From: an uncultured Ruminococcus sp.
GTDB lineage: Bacteria > Bacillota > Clostridia > Oscillospirales > Acutalibacteraceae
Direction: 5' to 3'
Assembly (NCBI GenBank): GCA_910585865.1
Contig: CAJUGO010000002.1
Location: 124,001-188,000, forward strand
Length of the DNA: 64,000 nucleotides
The notes under the pieces are model-generated. The model was not told the DNA's origin and made no database searches. It saw only the letters and a list, made by a program, of their open reading frames with translations. Of the stretch, positions 52,434-62,106 are shown one piece after another. The stretch's first letter is position 1. The number at the start of each line of letters is the position of its first letter. Made by a program: the position numbers and the translations under genes.

Positions 52434-54431
52434 TTAACATACCGTGACTGAACATTCCGCTTTGACTCCGTTGGATGTATGACAAGTAATAACTGCCGTA
52501 CCGGGCGATTTTGCCGTAATAAGCCCATTGGATTCATCCACTTCGGCAATTGATTTGTCTGATGAAGCATAATGCTTTACAAGTGAAGCGGTGCCTTCAA
52601 TTACAGTGCTGTTTAACAAAAATGTTTTTCCTTTTTCAAGTTTTACTTTCGTTTTATTTAGTTTGAGGTTTACAGGCATTAGCTTTACATTAACTTTCAC
52701 ACTTGCGGTTTTTCCGTCATCAGAACAAATTCTTATAAAAGTTGAACCCACTCCTTGTGCTGCAGCCAATCCGTTTTCATCAACACGTATAATATTTTCA
52801 TCATCAGATGACCATCTGAGTGAAAAATTACTTACTGATTCTGTGAATTGTACATCCAGATTATATTTCTCAAGAAATCCCATTGTTATCTCTTTTTCGT
52901 TAACACAAAGTCCAGTCCGATTTTGTGCCATTTCATTCAGCTTTTTGGCAACACAAGGACCGTATATTTTATTGTTTGCATATGTAAGCGGATGTATACC
53001 GTCTCCTTTGCCATTTTTAAACATAAAATATTGAGTAGAAATTTCGTCATTAACATCACACAACTGTGTTTCCCGACTTAAATCTATGTAGTCAATATTC
53101 CATTTATCGAGAACCTGCTTAATTATATTCCAATATTTATACTGGTCGGGATTTGCATTTCTTTTGTGCCCCAGTACAAAAAGTTTAAGTGAGTCCTTAT
53201 AATTATTTTGCAGAAAATAACATATACTCTCCAATGCACCCGCTGTAGTATATTCATTATAATTTCCCGATTTGTCATCTTTAGGAGTAATATGTCCAGA
53301 ATCTATATGCTGAAATAAATCATTAAATCCTCCGTCCAACAAAACTATATCATAATCTCCGCGCATTTGTGTTACTCTTTCAAGTATACTCTTATTTTTA
53401 TCTTTGGTTTTATTTTTTTGCTTAGCAATTGTAGTTCCTGCAACAGCATTATTAACCATAGTCATATTATATTTCTCCGAGATATAATGACAATATGAAT
53501 AAAAAGTATTTCCCTTAATGTTCGTACCGGTTCCTTTTGCAATGCTGTCACCGTCGCAATAGATACTTTTACCTGTAAGATAATCAGGATCAACATTAAG
53601 ATATTTGGAAACCGGAAAAGAGTAATATGATATTTTGTTCATTATATAATTTTTTATAAGTTCTTCATCATTTGATGTAACCAAAAAGTCATTATCAACA
53701 TCGGCACAGCAAATCTGAAAATCAGAAAGCTCTGCTTTACCGTCAATATAATTTTTAATCAACTTAATATCATCAATATCTACAACTCCGTTCGAGTCAG
53801 CATCGCCGTACTTTACGATACCTTTACTTATAAATGCAAGTGAATTTTCCAGAGCGTATTTCTCAGCATAGGTTCCTCTGTAGCCAAATATTTCAAATAA
53901 GGTATCTGTGACATATTCCTGAGTACTTATTTTACGATGCGTATAAATATCATTTACATTTTTCTTAACTCTGCAATTTACGGCAAATGCATCTTCTCCG
54001 ATAAAATTTACAGTTATAGGAATATCAGCCTTTTTGAGCTGCGGACAGTTCATAAATGCACCGTACCCTATGCTTATTATTTTTTTGCCAAAGCAAACCT
54101 CTTTAAGATTTTTGCATCCGTAAAATGACCACCATCCAATATCAGTAATGCTATCAGAAAAATTAACTTGTTCGATTTTACTGTTATAAAATGCAGTACT
54201 TGCAATTGAAGTTATAATCCTGCCGTCTATTTCAGAAGGGATATTAAGTTGTTTTAAACTTCCAATATATTTTTTTATCTGTATCGTATTATCATCTCTG
54301 ATAATATATTGCCAATCACTATCAGTTTTAACCTGTTCCATATTTTCAATTGCCGCAACAGGAATAAAGTATATATTTATTAAAGAAAATATCATACAAA
54401 ATACAAATATAATTGTAAAAAATCGTTTCAT
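52434..54431 (-). CDS. Secreted dockerin protein with LRR, SGNH hydrolase and Ig-like domains
   Basis: 665 aa. Signal peptide (~25). BspA-type leucine-rich repeats at ~60-160 (IGWWSFYGCKNLKEVCFGKK, IGYGAFMNCPQLKKADI). Type I dockerin at ~205-270 with two Ca-binding repeats (YGDADSNGVVDIDDIKLIKN; ADVDNDFLVTSNDEELIKNY). An SGNH hydrolase follows: YCDGDSIAKGTG (Ser), LLDGGFNDLF (Asn), GIHPLTYAN (His). Two BIG2-like domains end the protein (DENGLAAAQGVGSTFIRICS; ITAKSPGTAVITCHT). Suggests an esterase docked to a cohesin scaffold. No cohesin is seen in this window. Confidence 0.87.
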   Translation of the reverse strand: MKRFFTIIFVFCMIFSLINIYFIPVAAIENMEQVKTDSDWQYIIRDDNTIQIKKYIGSLKQLNIPSEIDGRIITSIASTAFYNSKIEQVNFSDSITDIGWWSFYGCKNLKEVCFGKKIISIGYGAFMNCPQLKKADIPITVNFIGEDAFAVNCRVKKNVNDIYTHRKISTQEYVTDTLFEIFGYRGTYAEKYALENSLAFISKGIVKYGDADSNGVVDIDDIKLIKNYIDGKAELSDFQICCADVDNDFLVTSNDEELIKNYIMNKISYYSFPVSKYLNVDPDYLTGKSIYCDGDSIAKGTGTNIKGNTFYSYCHYISEKYNMTMVNNAVAGTTIAKQKNKTKDKNKSILERVTQMRGDYDIVLLDGGFNDLFQHIDSGHITPKDDKSGNYNEYTTAGALESICYFLQNNYKDSLKLFVLGHKRNANPDQYKYWNIIKQVLDKWNIDYIDLSRETQLCDVNDEISTQYFMFKNGKGDGIHPLTYANNKIYGPCVAKKLNEMAQNRTGLCVNEKEITMGFLEKYNLDVQFTESVSNFSLRWSSDDENIIRVDENGLAAAQGVGSTFIRICSDDGKTASVKVNVKLMPVNLKLNKTKVKLEKGKTFLLNSTVIEGTASLVKHYASSDKSIAEVDESNGLITAKSPGTAVITCHTSNGVKAECSVTVC

Positions 54432-54583
54432 TTTGTCATCCCTTAGAAAAGTCTGCTTTTATTTTACTATGACTAATGCTTATTTGTAAATAGGATAACA
54501 CATTAAAATGTTATAAAAAATAATTAATATGACTAATAAGACATTAATTTACTATCTCAAAAAATTTGGGTACTTAACAAAAA

Positions 54584-54606
54584 GAGCGGATTGAATATCC
54601 GCCCTC
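54584..54606 (-). terminator. Hairpin downstream of the CmpB-type membrane protein gene
   Basis: GAGCGGAT and ATCCGCCCTC (one bulge) with the minus strand continuing into TTTTTGTT. Confidence 0.65.
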
Positions 54607-54613
54607 AATACAA

Positions 54614-55000
54614 CTAAAATTTGCTCTTTTTACAAAGTGCTGAACACAACGCACTTATTGGAACACATAAAAAAGCCCATAAAATACTGTAAAATGGACA
54701 AATTTGCCCCTTTATATTAAATCGGCATTTTGAGTAATCCCACACATTAAGCTTAAATTTCAAATTAACTATGCATCCGCAGCAAAACTCCATTGCAGTA
54801 ATTATAATACTGCCTGATATACATTTTGAAAACATCTTCATATTTGCAAATTTCTTGTAAAATCTGAACAGTGACACAAATACCGTTCCGCCGGTTACAG
54901 CCATTGTCCAATGAGTTTTTCTGCGCCAGAGAATTTCAAGCAATGCGTACCCTATTCCTCCAATTGAAAATAAAATACAGTCGCCTTTTACTCTTTTCAT
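54614..55000 (-). CDS. Putative ABC-transporter type IV membrane protein (CmpB/PF06541-like)
   Basis: 128 aa, four hydrophobic segments. GGIGYALLEILWRRKTHWTM, ITAMEFCCGCIVNLKFKLNV, WDYSKCRFNIKGQICPFYSI and WAFLCVPIS match the small PF06541 family, common in clostridia. Role unclear despite the name; no ATPase neighbour. The following 55001-55202 holds no gene. Confidence 0.8.
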   Translation of the reverse strand: MKRVKGDCILFSIGGIGYALLEILWRRKTHWTMAVTGGTVFVSLFRFYKKFANMKMFSKCISGSIIITAMEFCCGCIVNLKFKLNVWDYSKCRFNIKGQICPFYSILWAFLCVPISALCSALCKKSKF

Positions 55001-55202
55001 AAAATCACCTGATTTATTATTGACAAAACAAGTGATTTTTATTTAGCCATAATGATACCTTACAAAAAATTTAAAACAGACTCCGGCAAAAAATCGCATA
55101 ATAAGGCGGATAACACTGTTTAATTTACCTAAAACAAGTCCGACAAAATTTTTACCGCATATATTTTACGAATGTCTTTTAAACTTTCATTAGGTTTCAG
55201 TA

Positions 55203-55799
55203 CTATAACAAGTTTAAAATCCGAAGATTTTCTCTTAATTCTTCAATAGAATAAAGACAATTTATTGCTGATAAAAACGCATTAACTGAAAGATATGACG
55301 GCAAATCTAAATAATTGAAGAGTTTCTGTCTTTTTTTTTCTGCATTTTGTGTACCTGTAAGTCCTAATGCAAACAAATCCGCTTTTGTTATTTCTCTTTT
55401 AACAGTATTAACTTCTTGTCCAACAACAGTTGCACCGCTTGAACGGATTGCATTTAATATGATTTCATCACTTATCCCTTCAACGCCAAGCAGTCCCTCT
55501 TTACCTTTTTGGGCTTTGCGCTTCTCCTTACCTTCTATCTGAGGGATATAACAATGTTTTATTTTAGAACTGTCAACAGTTCCTTTAAGAAAATTTCTTA
55601 TAACAAAACCTGCACCGTCACTGTCGGTTAATACAAGTATCCCTCTTATGTCGGCAATTTTCCTTATCAAATTCTGCTTTTCTTTATCCGAAAATACTCT
55701 AAACCCATTTGTTTCGATTATTGGGGCATCTACTATCGAACTTAATTTAATTTTGTCATATCTTCCCTCTACAATTATTGCTTCCTTTATCTTTATCAT
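55203..55799 (-). CDS. rnmV: Ribonuclease M5
   Basis: 198-aa TOPRIM nuclease that matures 5S rRNA. Motifs: IIVEGRYDKIKL (catalytic Glu), LVLTDSDGAGFVIRNFL (DxD), HCYIPQIEGKEKRKAQKGKE, GLLGVEGIS. The start overlaps the holA stop region by 1 bp. Gram-positive specific family. Confidence 0.93.
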   Translation of the reverse strand: MIKIKEAIIVEGRYDKIKLSSIVDAPIIETNGFRVFSDKEKQNLIRKIADIRGILVLTDSDGAGFVIRNFLKGTVDSSKIKHCYIPQIEGKEKRKAQKGKEGLLGVEGISDEIILNAIRSSGATVVGQEVNTVKREITKADLFALGLTGTQNAEKKRQKLFNYLDLPSYLSVNAFLSAINCLYSIEELRENLRILNLL

Positions 55800-56842
55800 T
55801 AAATTCTGCTCTCCTTTGCAATTATCAAAAGCCGTGCAATAAGCTGTTCCATATACAAACGGACATTTATCGAAGAAGTTTTAAATCTCTCATCAGCTTC
55901 AACAAGTATACAAAGACTTTTTCTAAGCGCCTCTGTAGATACCTTTGATGTTGCTTTGCGGGCATTTGCAAGAGTAAATGCACGGTTTTTATAATTAAAC
56001 TCTTTGGCGACGTCTTCTTTAAGCACACCGCATTCATCTGCTACACGTATTCTGTATGCGTCAACATATGAAGATGATAATACATAAAGCATCATTATCG
56101 GCTCTTCACGTTGATAAAACAGTAAATCAAGTGTATTAAAGGCTTTATCTCCATTGCCGTTAAGAACAGCATCTGACAGGGCAAATATTTTTGCTTCAAG
56201 ATTAACAGTTGAAAGTTTATCAATATCAGCCAGAGTTATTTCATCTCCTGAAGCGTATAAACTGATTTTGGCAACCTCATTTTTCAGTAAATTCAAGTCG
56301 TCACCGCAATTAGAAATAATTTTTGATGCATTAATATGCGAAATCAGTTTGCCGTTTTCATTTGCCCACTTTGCAACATATTTTTCAAGCACAGACTGAT
56401 TAAGCTTGTTAAATTCACACACAGAACCTAACTTTTCCGCATATTTTATTAGGTTCTTAAACGCCGCAAGATTTTTAGACGGAGTGCTTGTCGGCATTGA
56501 TATTATAAGTACTGTGCCCTCAATTGTCCTTTGGACAATCTCCTTAAAACGGTCAAGAGAATCTTTATCCATATTATCAAAATAAATATCGCTTGCCACG
56601 ACACAGTTATATCTGCTCATAAACGGAACTATCTGTAAAGACGCCGCAAAATCATCAAGATCAATATCTCCGCTGAAGGTGTGAAAATTAAAATCAGACG
56701 GATTTTTTCCGGCAACAGCTTCAACAATTATTTTTGTATATTGCTTTATAAACATTTGCTCATTTCCGTAAATTAAATATAATTGAGAAAAGCTTTTAGA
56801 TTTAATTTGCTTTTTTAACTCTGCTTCTGTTAGTCTCGCCAT
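55799..56842 (-). CDS. holA: DNA polymerase III subunit delta
   Basis: 347-aa clamp-loader wrench subunit: LYLIYGNEQMFIKQYTKIIV, FNFHTFSGD, VPFMSRYNCVVASD. The C-terminal helical collar (LREEP-type QREEPIMMLYVLSSSYVDAY) is present. The ATG at 56842 has GGAGGG upstream; an earlier ATG at 56854 lacks one. Confidence 0.92.
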   Translation of the reverse strand: MARLTEAELKKQIKSKSFSQLYLIYGNEQMFIKQYTKIIVEAVAGKNPSDFNFHTFSGDIDLDDFAASLQIVPFMSRYNCVVASDIYFDNMDKDSLDRFKEIVQRTIEGTVLIISMPTSTPSKNLAAFKNLIKYAEKLGSVCEFNKLNQSVLEKYVAKWANENGKLISHINASKIISNCGDDLNLLKNEVAKISLYASGDEITLADIDKLSTVNLEAKIFALSDAVLNGNGDKAFNTLDLLFYQREEPIMMLYVLSSSYVDAYRIRVADECGVLKEDVAKEFNYKNRAFTLANARKATSKVSTEALRKSLCILVEADERFKTSSINVRLYMEQLIARLLIIAKESRI

Positions 56843-56877
56843 TTTTCCCTCCAATTAATATTGGACACACATTAATG

Positions 56878-59064
56878 TCAGTTTAAAGATAATATTACTT
56901 TTTCGTCTGTTGTTTTCAAAATTTTACAGTCCAGTTTCTTTAAATCATTGTAAATACTGTTATATCTTTTTATGTTTCCGGAAAATACAACCGTGCGGCA
57001 GTTTAAAAGATCCACATTGTCAGGAATGCTATCAATAAGCAAATAGTCTGCCTTCCTGTATTTTTCGGGCAAATCAGCAATTTTTCCGCCGCTCGGAACA
57101 AATAACATGGATTTGCCTTTTCCTTTTACATATTGATAAGTTACACCGTTTATGTTGATTACATCATCAGTTACAGAATCTGAGATATGCAATTTAAAAT
57201 GGATATTGTCACCAAATACAAATCTGCTTCTTCCGTCATAGTCATACAACAGCTTTTGCATTCTGCTGTCTTTATCATATACTAAAACATTTGCCGCGTC
57301 AAATTCATTTATAAGTATTGATTGATATGCACTGTATTTATGTTTCATATTCGGAACTACAATATTATCAATTTTAATAAAGTTACTTTCAATATCTTCA
57401 GTAATTTCTCCAACCGCATCATTTGACCCTCCGCAGGAAATTACAGTTATATTCTTTCCACTTGAAACTGCAGCAGAAACTCCGTTATTTACGCTGTAAA
57501 CAGTCAGCGATATATCATCTGCTGTAACAAAGGAAAATATCGACCATCCTCCGATAAGAATAATAAAAGAAGCTGTTACTGCACACTTTATGTAGAACTT
57601 CTTTTCCTTTATGATAAACCCTGCTGCCGTAAGTACAATAGTAACTGCAAGCCATACATAAAAATAAAATTTATCGGTATTTATTGAAGAATAGGAAAAA
57701 GCTGAGAATATGCTTATAATAAACAAAACCAATTTACTGACAAGTCCTGCTGCTAAAGCAAACGGATAAGCCAAAAATGAAACAAGTGGGAAAATATAGA
57801 AAAGCGAAGCGAGCAAAGAACAAATTATCAGTACACTTACAAATGATTCTGCAATAACCGACACTATTACAACAAACGGTGACACTTTATTAAACACCAT
57901 TACCGTAATTGGAACTATCCATATGGATGCTGAAAGAGATACCGAAAGCATTCTTACATTAGTTATCAAAAATTTATTCTTAAGCTTAAGAAAAGAGACA
58001 ATGTAATTGTATATATTTTGTGACCATAAAATAATTCCGGCTGTCGCCGCAAACGATAGCAGCAGCCCCGCGTCACCTGCGGCATAAGGATTAAATAACG
58101 TCAAAATAATTGCAGATATTCCCAATGAATTAAGCGGGTCAGCTCTTCTAAGGGCAATCGACGCCCCATAGGTTATTATAAGCATAATACCGGCTCGTAT
58201 AATTGACGATGCAAATCCCGTAAGCGCCATAAATGCTGTAACTGTTACAAATACGGATACAGCCCTTATATAGCGGCTGTGTGTAATCTTTCTGATAAAA
58301 AATAAGACAAAAGCTGTAATAATAGCCAGATGCATTCCCGACACAACAATAAGAAAAGAAGTTCCGGTAACTGTAAAGTCATTTCGTATATCATATGACA
58401 GAGACTGCTTATCACCAAGCAAAACTGCCTTGCAAAGAGACGAGTAATCCTCCGGCAGCAAACAATCAAGCGCCTTCTTCATAGCAAGTCTTAAATCTAC
58501 AGCAAAAGAATAAACACTTGGCTGCCTATCTCCGGTTTTTTCAATTGTAAATCCATCTATAGGATATGCACGAAGAAAAATTCCTTTGCTCTTCAATGAA
58601 CTGTCCGGTACTTTGAATGTATTTACAACAGCATTAATTTTATCAAAATGATTAAGACCTAAATCAGCATATGAAACAAGCAGTATTTTAAGTTTTTTAT
58701 CTTCATCGTTTACTGTGTATGTTTCGATTATACACTTACAGCTGTTTTCAGTTTTGATAACTTCATCACATACGTAACCGCCGATTTTTATTTCTCTATC
58801 AGAATAATTATTCACAACAGGTTTGTAAACGATATTGGTATACAGAAAAATTGACAAGCAGGCACAAACAGCAGTTATACCAATGATAATTAAATCAAGA
58901 AAAATATTTTTACATTTCTTAAAAATAAGTAATGCAAATCCCGTACATATACTTAATACGGAAATGATAAACAAAACAATAATAAGCGAAAAATTGTAAA
59001 AATAAAAAACGACCGCAAGAACAGAAAGGTAAGTCAATCCAATCAGCCCAAACAATCGTTTCAT
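56878..59064 (-). CDS. comEC: ComEC/Rec2 DNA internalisation protein
   Basis: 728-aa membrane channel for DNA uptake. N-terminal helices, an OB-like DUF4131 domain (YSDREIKIGGYVCDEVIKTE), then the Competence core: LCKAVLLGDKQSLSYDIRND, TGTSFLIVVSGMHLAII. A C-terminal region is beta-lactamase-like but degenerate: no H-x-H-x-D-H is seen. The ATG at 59064 has AAGGA 9 bp upstream; TTG 59073 is too close. comEA and comF are not nearby. Confidence 0.9.
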   Translation of the reverse strand: MKRLFGLIGLTYLSVLAVVFYFYNFSLIIVLFIISVLSICTGFALLIFKKCKNIFLDLIIIGITAVCACLSIFLYTNIVYKPVVNNYSDREIKIGGYVCDEVIKTENSCKCIIETYTVNDEDKKLKILLVSYADLGLNHFDKINAVVNTFKVPDSSLKSKGIFLRAYPIDGFTIEKTGDRQPSVYSFAVDLRLAMKKALDCLLPEDYSSLCKAVLLGDKQSLSYDIRNDFTVTGTSFLIVVSGMHLAIITAFVLFFIRKITHSRYIRAVSVFVTVTAFMALTGFASSIIRAGIMLIITYGASIALRRADPLNSLGISAIILTLFNPYAAGDAGLLLSFAATAGIILWSQNIYNYIVSFLKLKNKFLITNVRMLSVSLSASIWIVPITVMVFNKVSPFVVIVSVIAESFVSVLIICSLLASLFYIFPLVSFLAYPFALAAGLVSKLVLFIISIFSAFSYSSINTDKFYFYVWLAVTIVLTAAGFIIKEKKFYIKCAVTASFIILIGGWSIFSFVTADDISLTVYSVNNGVSAAVSSGKNITVISCGGSNDAVGEITEDIESNFIKIDNIVVPNMKHKYSAYQSILINEFDAANVLVYDKDSRMQKLLYDYDGRSRFVFGDNIHFKLHISDSVTDDVININGVTYQYVKGKGKSMLFVPSGGKIADLPEKYRKADYLLIDSIPDNVDLLNCRTVVFSGNIKRYNSIYNDLKKLDCKILKTTDEKVILSLN

Positions 59065-59076
59065 ATAATTCAATCC

Positions 59077-59613
59077 TTATTTAAAAAATAGCGGCAATTC
59101 CTGTAAAAAGATAATATCATCTCTGTCCTTTGCATTCCCCTCGGCAAGTACAGCGGCTTTACCAGCAATCTCTGCCCCCGTCTGTTTTACAAGAGTTTCG
59201 AGAGCTTCAAGACTCTGCCCCGTTGAAATAACATCATCAACTATTAATACTTTTTTTCCTTTAAGGAACTTTGCGTCATTCTCCCCAAAATAAAGTTTTT
59301 GCTCATTAGCGGTTGTAATAGAATTTACCGACACTTCAATAGGATTACGCATATAAACTTTTACACCTTTACGGGCAATAACATAATTGCGGCATCCCTG
59401 ACGGGCCATTTCATAACAAAGAGGTATTCCTTTTGCCTCTGCAGTAACAACAACATCGTGTTCCGGACAAATTTTTAAAAGTTCCTTTGCAGCAATCTCG
59501 GTTATTTCTACATCACCAAACATTATAAATGCTGCAATACTGAGTGTGTCATTTACAGGAAACATTTCAAGTTCACGTTCAATACCTGCAATGTTAATTT
59601 TATATGTATCCAT
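59077..59613 (-). CDS. Adenine/xanthine phosphoribosyltransferase-like protein
   Basis: 178 aa. PRPP loop VLIVDDVISTGQSLEAL, and VTAEAKGIPLCYEMAR and NYVIARKGVKVYMRNPIEV as in Apt/Xpt-type enzymes. Purine specificity is not settled by sequence. It sits 15 bp after the HIT gene and 12 bp before comEC. Confidence 0.87.
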   Translation of the reverse strand: MDTYKINIAGIERELEMFPVNDTLSIAAFIMFGDVEITEIAAKELLKICPEHDVVVTAEAKGIPLCYEMARQGCRNYVIARKGVKVYMRNPIEVSVNSITTANEQKLYFGENDAKFLKGKKVLIVDDVISTGQSLEALETLVKQTGAEIAGKAAVLAEGNAKDRDDIIFLQELPLFFK

Positions 59614-59628
59614 CTTTCTGTCCCCTTG

Positions 59629-59970
59629 TTAAGCCATTCTACTGTTTAACTTTTTGCCGCCCAATAAATGAAAATGTAAATGCTTTACGCTCTGACATCC
59701 GTCCTCACCGCAATTATTTACAATACGGTAACCGTTTGAAAGATTAAGTTTTTCGGCAATGAAAGGGATTTTTGCAAATATATACGCAACAATATCAGAA
59801 TTTGATTCGTCAATTTTATCAGCACAGCAAATATGCTGTTTTGGAATTACAAGTACATGAACAGGAGCCTGAGGTTCAAGGTCATAAAACGCAAGAATTC
59901 TATCATCCTCATATACCTTATTTGACGGAATTGAACCGTCAACAATACTGCAAAAAATACAGTCAGCCAT
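59629..59970 (-). CDS. HIT family protein (HinT-like)
   Basis: 113 aa nucleotide-binding hydrolase: CIFCSIVDGSIPSNKVYEDD, LAFYDLEPQAPVHVLVIPK, and the His triad SVKHLHFHLLGG. Standard length. Confidence 0.95.
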   Translation of the reverse strand: MADCIFCSIVDGSIPSNKVYEDDRILAFYDLEPQAPVHVLVIPKQHICCADKIDESNSDIVAYIFAKIPFIAEKLNLSNGYRIVNNCGEDGCQSVKHLHFHLLGGKKLNSRMA

Positions 59971-60048
59971 TTTATATCATCCCTTCAATAATATTTCTAA
60001 TTTATTACAGTAGTATTTTACAACCAAACATTAATCCGGTCAATACAA

Positions 60049-60780
60049 TTATTGCTTTTTCGCAGTAATTTTCTTTTCTTCGCCCCGCATTAATCTGCCG
60101 ATATTAGCTTTATGCTTAACTATAACAAAAACTCCGATTATTAATGCCGCGGCTGTTGAAAAAAACACGTATGAAAGCGAATAACCAAATTCTGGCATAA
60201 GATAATCAAAAATCAAAGTTACAGCAAAGGTAAAAGGTGCATATAAAACCGCGGCAGTAATACTTGCCGCAGAAATTATCTTTGTTAAAATAAAAACAAT
60301 TAAAAATGTTGCAATTATGCAAATAAACACTCTCCAGTCGACAGCTGCAATCAATGCAGCAGCTGTCACAACACCTTTGCCGCCCTTAAAATGAAAGTAA
60401 ATTGGGTATGAATGACCTAAAATACAAAAAATGCCTGCTATATATTTTCCGATTGCAACAAGCTCATTGCAAAGTATTGTGTTTGACGAGTCAAACATCG
60501 GAACAGCAAATGAAAATATAAAACAGCCAATTAGTACTGCAATAACACATTTAAGTGCATCACATACAATGGTTATAACAGCAGGAATCTTGCCTACACT
60601 TCTCAACACATTGGTAAAACCGGCATTTCCGCTGCCCATATTGCGTATATCGTCTTTTCCTTTTGTGACAATTCCCGTTACCAGAACAGCAGTATTAATA
60701 CTGCCGAGCAAATATGCGATTACTGCGGTAAGAAGAATCATCCACCAGCAATTTGACAGTATTGACAAAACCAATTCCAT
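60049..60780 (-). CDS. plsY: Glycerol-3-phosphate acyltransferase PlsY
   Basis: 243-aa membrane acyltransferase. Motifs: AYLLGSINTAVLVTGIVTKG, DIRNMGSGNAGFTNVLRSVG, LGHSYPIYFHFKGGKGVVTA. First step of phospholipid synthesis from acyl-phosphate. The start overlaps the der stop by 1 bp. A tail KHKANIGRLMRGEEKKI is normal. Confidence 0.96.
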   Translation of the reverse strand: MELVLSILSNCWWMILLTAVIAYLLGSINTAVLVTGIVTKGKDDIRNMGSGNAGFTNVLRSVGKIPAVITIVCDALKCVIAVLIGCFIFSFAVPMFDSSNTILCNELVAIGKYIAGIFCILGHSYPIYFHFKGGKGVVTAAALIAAVDWRVFICIIATFLIVFILTKIISAASITAAVLYAPFTFAVTLIFDYLMPEFGYSLSYVFFSTAAALIIGVFVIVKHKANIGRLMRGEEKKITAKKQ

Positions 60781-62102
60781 TATTTCTCCCCTCTTTCTCT
60801 GATTACTATTTTTACAGGAGTTCCTTCAAGCGCAAATGCCTCTCTTATTCTGTTTTCAAGATATCTTTGATATGAAAAATGAAACAGCTGGGCATTATTG
60901 CAGAAGAATACAAATGCAGGCGGCTTAACCGATGCCTGCGTCATATAATAAATTTTAAGACGCTTACCTTTGTCTGACGGCGGCTGAACCCTGGTTGTAG
61001 CCTGAGCAAGAAGTTCATTGAGCATACCCGTTCTTATTCTTCTGTTGGCTGAATCATTACAGCTCACAATATATTCAAACAGCTTATCGATACGCATACC
61101 TGTTTTTGCTGATATAAATACCTTTGGCGCATATGACATAAATGCAAAGTCCGCATCGAGTTTTTTGCGAAATTCCTGCATTGTTTTGTCGTTTTTTTCA
61201 ATAGCGTCCCATTTATTTACTGCAATAATGCATGCTCTGCCTGCTTCGTGAGCAAGACCTGCAACCTTTGTATCCTGCTCTGTAACACCCTCTGCGGCAT
61301 CAATCATTATTACACATACATCACTGCGCTCAATAGCCATTTTCGCACGGATAATACTATACTTTTCTATATCATCATATATTCTGCTCTGGCGACGCAG
61401 ACCGGCGGTATCAGTAAAGTTGAATTTTCCATATTTATTTTCAACAAGAGTGTCTATTGTATCACGCGTCGTTCCTGCAATATCAGAAACAATACATCTT
61501 TCTTCATCGGTAATTTTATTTACAAGCGATGACTTACCGGCATTAGGCTTGCCGATAACGGCAACATTTATAATAGTTCCGTCTTCTTCCTCGTACGCAT
61601 TATATTCAAAGCTTTCAAACACGCGGTCAAGCAAATCACCCGTTCCGTGACCATGGACAGCAGAGACCTGAATAGGATCTCCAAGCCCCAGATTATAAAA
61701 CTCATAAAACTCAGCAGAAGGCTCGCCAAGTCCGTCACATTTGTTTACGCACACAACAACCGGCTTGCCTGACTTCTGCAGCATCTGTGCAACATCCATA
61801 TCTGTTGCGACCATACCCGTTTTACAGTCAGTTACAAGTATTATTGCACTTGCTGTATCTATTGCAAGCTGCGCCTGACGGCGCATCTGCACAAGAATAA
61901 CATCATCTGATTTTGGCTCAATACCACCGGTATCGACAACAAAAGCCGTTTTGCCGCACCATTCAACTTCTCCGTAAATTCTGTCGCGGGTAACACCCGG
62001 AGTATCGTCAACAATTGAAAGCCGTTGACCGATAAGCTTATTAAACAATGTGGATTTACCAACATTCGGTCTGCCGACTATTGCAATTACGGGTTTGTTC
62101 AT
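60780..62102 (-). CDS. der: Ribosome biogenesis GTPase Der (EngA)
   Basis: 440 aa with two G domains: GRPNVGKSTL, DTPGVTRDR, VVDTGGIE, NKCDGLGE; and GKPNAGKSSL, DIAGTTRDT, FTDTAGLRRQ, NKWDAIEK. C-terminal KH-like domain with FVFFCNNAQLFHFSYQRYLE. Acts in 50S assembly. Four bp after the DUF512 gene. Confidence 0.97.
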   Translation of the reverse strand: MNKPVIAIVGRPNVGKSTLFNKLIGQRLSIVDDTPGVTRDRIYGEVEWCGKTAFVVDTGGIEPKSDDVILVQMRRQAQLAIDTASAIILVTDCKTGMVATDMDVAQMLQKSGKPVVVCVNKCDGLGEPSAEFYEFYNLGLGDPIQVSAVHGHGTGDLLDRVFESFEYNAYEEEDGTIINVAVIGKPNAGKSSLVNKITDEERCIVSDIAGTTRDTIDTLVENKYGKFNFTDTAGLRRQSRIYDDIEKYSIIRAKMAIERSDVCVIMIDAAEGVTEQDTKVAGLAHEAGRACIIAVNKWDAIEKNDKTMQEFRKKLDADFAFMSYAPKVFISAKTGMRIDKLFEYIVSCNDSANRRIRTGMLNELLAQATTRVQPPSDKGKRLKIYYMTQASVKPPAFVFFCNNAQLFHFSYQRYLENRIREAFALEGTPVKIVIRERGEK

Positions 62103-62106
62103 TTTA

